Source: Deinococcus indicus (GTDB lineage: Bacteria > Deinococcota > Deinococci > Deinococcales > Deinococcaceae). From it: a DNA stretch of 64,000 nt. Position numbers and translations under genes: made by a program. The notes under the pieces were generated by a model. It searched no databases and was not told where the DNA came from. It saw only the letters and a program-made list of their open reading frames with translations. Every line of letters starts with the position of its first letter. Positions within the stretch are counted from its first letter, which is position 1. Below are positions 62,199 to 64,000 of the stretch, in pieces. The stretch covers positions 179,131 through 243,130 of the forward strand of contig NZ_NHMK01000020.1 in NCBI RefSeq assembly GCF_002198095.1. The letters are read 5' to 3'.

Positions 62199-63026
62199 TC
62201 AGGCGAGGCTGCCGTTGCTCATGACGCCCGTGGCGAGCAGCACCAGGATCAGGATGCCCACGATGACGCGGTACACGGCGAAGCCCTTGAAGGTGTTCGT
62301 GGAGACGAACTTCAGCAGCCAGCCGATGGCGAGGTACGCGGTGACGAAGCTGACGCCTGCGCCGATCACGACGTTCAGCAGGCCGATCTCACCGAAGATC
62401 AGTTCGCGTTCCTGAATGAGGTTCAGCAGCGCCGCGCCGCCCAGCGTGGGCACGCCCAGGTAGAAGCTGAATCTGGTGGCGGTGGCGCGGTCCAGGCCCA
62501 GCACCATGCCGCCCAGGATGGAACTCGCGGAGCGGGAGAAGCCGGGCCACAGCAGCGCGAGGCACTGCAACGCGCCGATCATGAACGAGCGGCGCACGCC
62601 GATGCCCTCGATGGCGCTGACGCTGGGCGTGACGCGGCGGCTCTCGATCAGCCACATCAGCACGCCGCCCACGATCAGCGCCCAGGCGACCACGCTGGGG
62701 CGGAACAGGTTCGCCTTGATGGCGTCCCCGAACAGCAGGCCCAGGATCACGGCGGGAATGCAGGCGACAAGCACGCCCAGCCACAGGGTGCGCTGCTGCG
62801 GGTCGGTGTTCACGTGCCGGATCTTCAGGAAGTCCCGCCAGTAGAACACGAGGACGCTGAGGATCGCGCCGCCCTGGATGACGACCTCGAAGGCGTCCTT
62901 GACTTCCTTGCTCCACGGGACGCCCATCAGGTTCCCGGTGAGGATCAGGTGGCCGGTCGAGCTGATCGGCAGGAACTCCGTGATGCCCTCGACGATGCCG
63001 TAGATGAGTGCGTAGAACCAGTCCAT
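62199..63026 (-). CDS. uppP: Undecaprenyl-diphosphatase
   Basis: UppP recycles undecaprenyl pyrophosphate for cell-wall synthesis. The 275-residue membrane protein has motif 1 EGITEFLPISSTGHLIL, motif 2 ALLWPGFSRSASSILGG and about eight TM helices. TACACT lies eight bases before ATG 63026. Overproduction gives bacitracin resistance in other bacteria. Confidence 0.96.
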   Translation of the reverse strand: MDWFYALIYGIVEGITEFLPISSTGHLILTGNLMGVPWSKEVKDAFEVVIQGGAILSVLVFYWRDFLKIRHVNTDPQQRTLWLGVLVACIPAVILGLLFGDAIKANLFRPSVVAWALIVGGVLMWLIESRRVTPSVSAIEGIGVRRSFMIGALQCLALLWPGFSRSASSILGGMVLGLDRATATRFSFYLGVPTLGGAALLNLIQERELIFGEIGLLNVVIGAGVSFVTAYLAIGWLLKFVSTNTFKGFAVYRVIVGILILVLLATGVMSNGSLA

Positions 63027-63090
63027 AGTTGCCGAGTGTAAGCCCTGTTACCGGGAACGGGGCGTCCCTCTTTCGGTGCAGAGTGAGGGG

Positions 63091-63885
63091 GTGAGTGTAG
63101 ACAGCTACCTGCGGCGCTGGAACCTGACCCCGGACGGCGCGGCGATCCGCACGCCGGGCAGCGACCTGCTGCCGGTCGTGTGGCAGGGCCGCCCCGCGAT
63201 GCTGAAGGTGACCCGCAGCGCCGAGGAGCGGCGGGGGAACGCCCTGATGGTGTGGCTGGACGCGCAGGGCGCCGCGCGGGTATACCGGCATGAGGGCGCG
63301 GCGCTGCTGCTGGAGCGGCTGGAGTCCGCGCCGGATCTGGCGGCCCTGGCGCTGGGCGGGCAGGACGACGAGGCCACCCGGATCCTGTGCGGCGCGGCGG
63401 CGGGCCTGCACCGGGAGCGGCCCGGACGGCCGCCGGACCTGCCGGAGCTGCGCCGCTGGTTCCGGTCGCTGGAGGCGGCCCAGGTGCGGAGTGGGGCGTT
63501 CGCGCCGGCCTGGGCCACCGCTCAGCGACTGCTGGCCGACCCGCGCGACGTGCAGCCCCTGCACGGCGACCTGCATCACGGGAACGTGCTGCGCAGCCCG
63601 GAGCGCGGCTGGCTGGTGATCGACCCGAAGGGGCTGATCGGCGAGCGGACCTTCGATTTTGCGAACCTACTGTGCAACCCCACGCCGGAACACGCGCTGA
63701 CGCCGGGGCGGCTGGAGCGGCAGTCGGCCCTGATCGCGCGGGAGGCCGGCCTGGACCGGGCGCGGCTGCTGGCGTGGGTGGGCGCTTACGCGGCCCTGTC
63801 GGCGGCGTGGCATCTGGAGGACGGTCAGGAGGAACCGGCCCGGCAGTCGCTGGCCGTCTCGGCACTGGCCCACAGCCTCCGCTGA
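63091..63885 (+). CDS. APH(6)/hydroxyurea-type phosphotransferase
   Basis: The 264-residue protein has the kinase-like core of the streptomycin-6-phosphotransferase/hydroxyurea-resistance family: nucleotide Lys in GRPAMLKVTRSAEE, catalytic loop PLHGDLHHGNVL and the metal motif WLVIDPKGLIGERTFDFANLL. Start GTG 63091 has GAGGGG close upstream; GTG 63076 would add five residues. As a chromosomal gene it need not confer resistance; the natural substrate is unknown. Confidence 0.88.
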   Translation: MSVDSYLRRWNLTPDGAAIRTPGSDLLPVVWQGRPAMLKVTRSAEERRGNALMVWLDAQGAARVYRHEGAALLLERLESAPDLAALALGGQDDEATRILCGAAAGLHRERPGRPPDLPELRRWFRSLEAAQVRSGAFAPAWATAQRLLADPRDVQPLHGDLHHGNVLRSPERGWLVIDPKGLIGERTFDFANLLCNPTPEHALTPGRLERQSALIAREAGLDRARLLAWVGAYAALSAAWHLEDGQEEPARQSLAVSALAHSLR

Positions 63886-64000
63886 GCCATCCGCCTCCTG
63901 CCTGCTGCCTTCCGCCTTCCGCTCTCCTCTGTCCGCCCGGCGGGTCGTGGGTTCATCGTAATGACGCGTTGTAGCGGTGAATGAACATCCAGATCAGGAG
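63886..64000. other. Terminal intergenic stretch
   Basis: No gene is visible in the last 115 bp. A CTGCCTGCTGCCTTCCGCC tract near 63900 resembles the reverse complement of CAGGCAGTAGGGAGCAGGCA near 48530, suggesting a minor shared intergenic motif. Confidence 0.4.

Overview
The window is high-GC DNA from a Deinococcus-type bacterium. The clearest sign is the promoter style. Host gene after host gene begins 5-8 bases after a TANNNT -10 box with no ribosome binding site (leaderless starts): mutM, pcp, moxR, the M20 dipeptidase, the thiolase, ffh, the polyphosphate glucokinase and others. The gene content (HspR, Ohr, polyphosphate glucokinase, a futalosine-type deaminase, an ImmA/IrrE peptidase) fits as well. 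The species cannot be named from the sequence alone.

1-19.1 kb is the right part of a siphovirus-like prophage whose left end lies outside the window. Reading leftward on the minus strand are the early and replication genes: a Cro-like regulator, several very small coupled ORFs, a Bet/RecT annealing protein, a winged-helix replisome organizer, a helicase-loader-like protein and a RusA resolvase. They are followed by the packaging genes (small and large terminase, start of a probable portal). Short plus-strand genes, mostly membrane proteins, sit between them. Reading rightward is the lysogeny arm: XRE repressor, ImmA/IrrE-like metallopeptidase, a small HTH protein, a DarT-DarG toxin-antitoxin pair, a GNAT enzyme and a large serine integrase. 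The integrase ends 22 bp from the 3' end of secA, which is the probable attachment site. Related operator-like palindromes flank the Cro-like gene. The darTG cassette is bracketed by relics of another serine recombinase gene.

19.1-33.4 kb is ordinary host chromosome: secA, a lipoprotein, an amidohydrolase (probably aminodeoxyfutalosine deaminase), spo0M, polyphosphate glucokinase, a TetR regulator, a 2-phosphoglycerate kinase, ohr, a PP2C-like protein, pdxH-mutM, a secreted protein, pcp and three hypothetical genes. 33.4-35.4 kb is a decayed islet with a frameshifted deoC and the broken C-terminal end of a polymorphic toxin beside an intact candidate immunity gene.

35.4-64 kb is again host sequence: a DUF58-TgpA fusion with moxR; vanZ and methylmalonyl-CoA epimerase; a thioesterase; an M20 peptidase-purN pair; a tandem-duplicated HspR; a metallophosphatase; a BMP-type nucleoside ABC transporter with its binding protein 3 kb away; a TlpA/DsbD-alpha redox pair; msrPQ; an MBL hydrolase; a thiolase/YCII/hypothetical/hydroxybutyryl-CoA dehydrogenase cluster with a TetR-type operator; ffh and tRNA-Lys; an RNase Sa-like lipoprotein with barstar; a DUF3445 protein; uppP and an APH(6)-type kinase. 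Three copies of a ~160 bp inverted-terminus repeat (MITE-like) lie at 24.4, 54.1 and 55.2 kb. No rRNA or CRISPR array is present.
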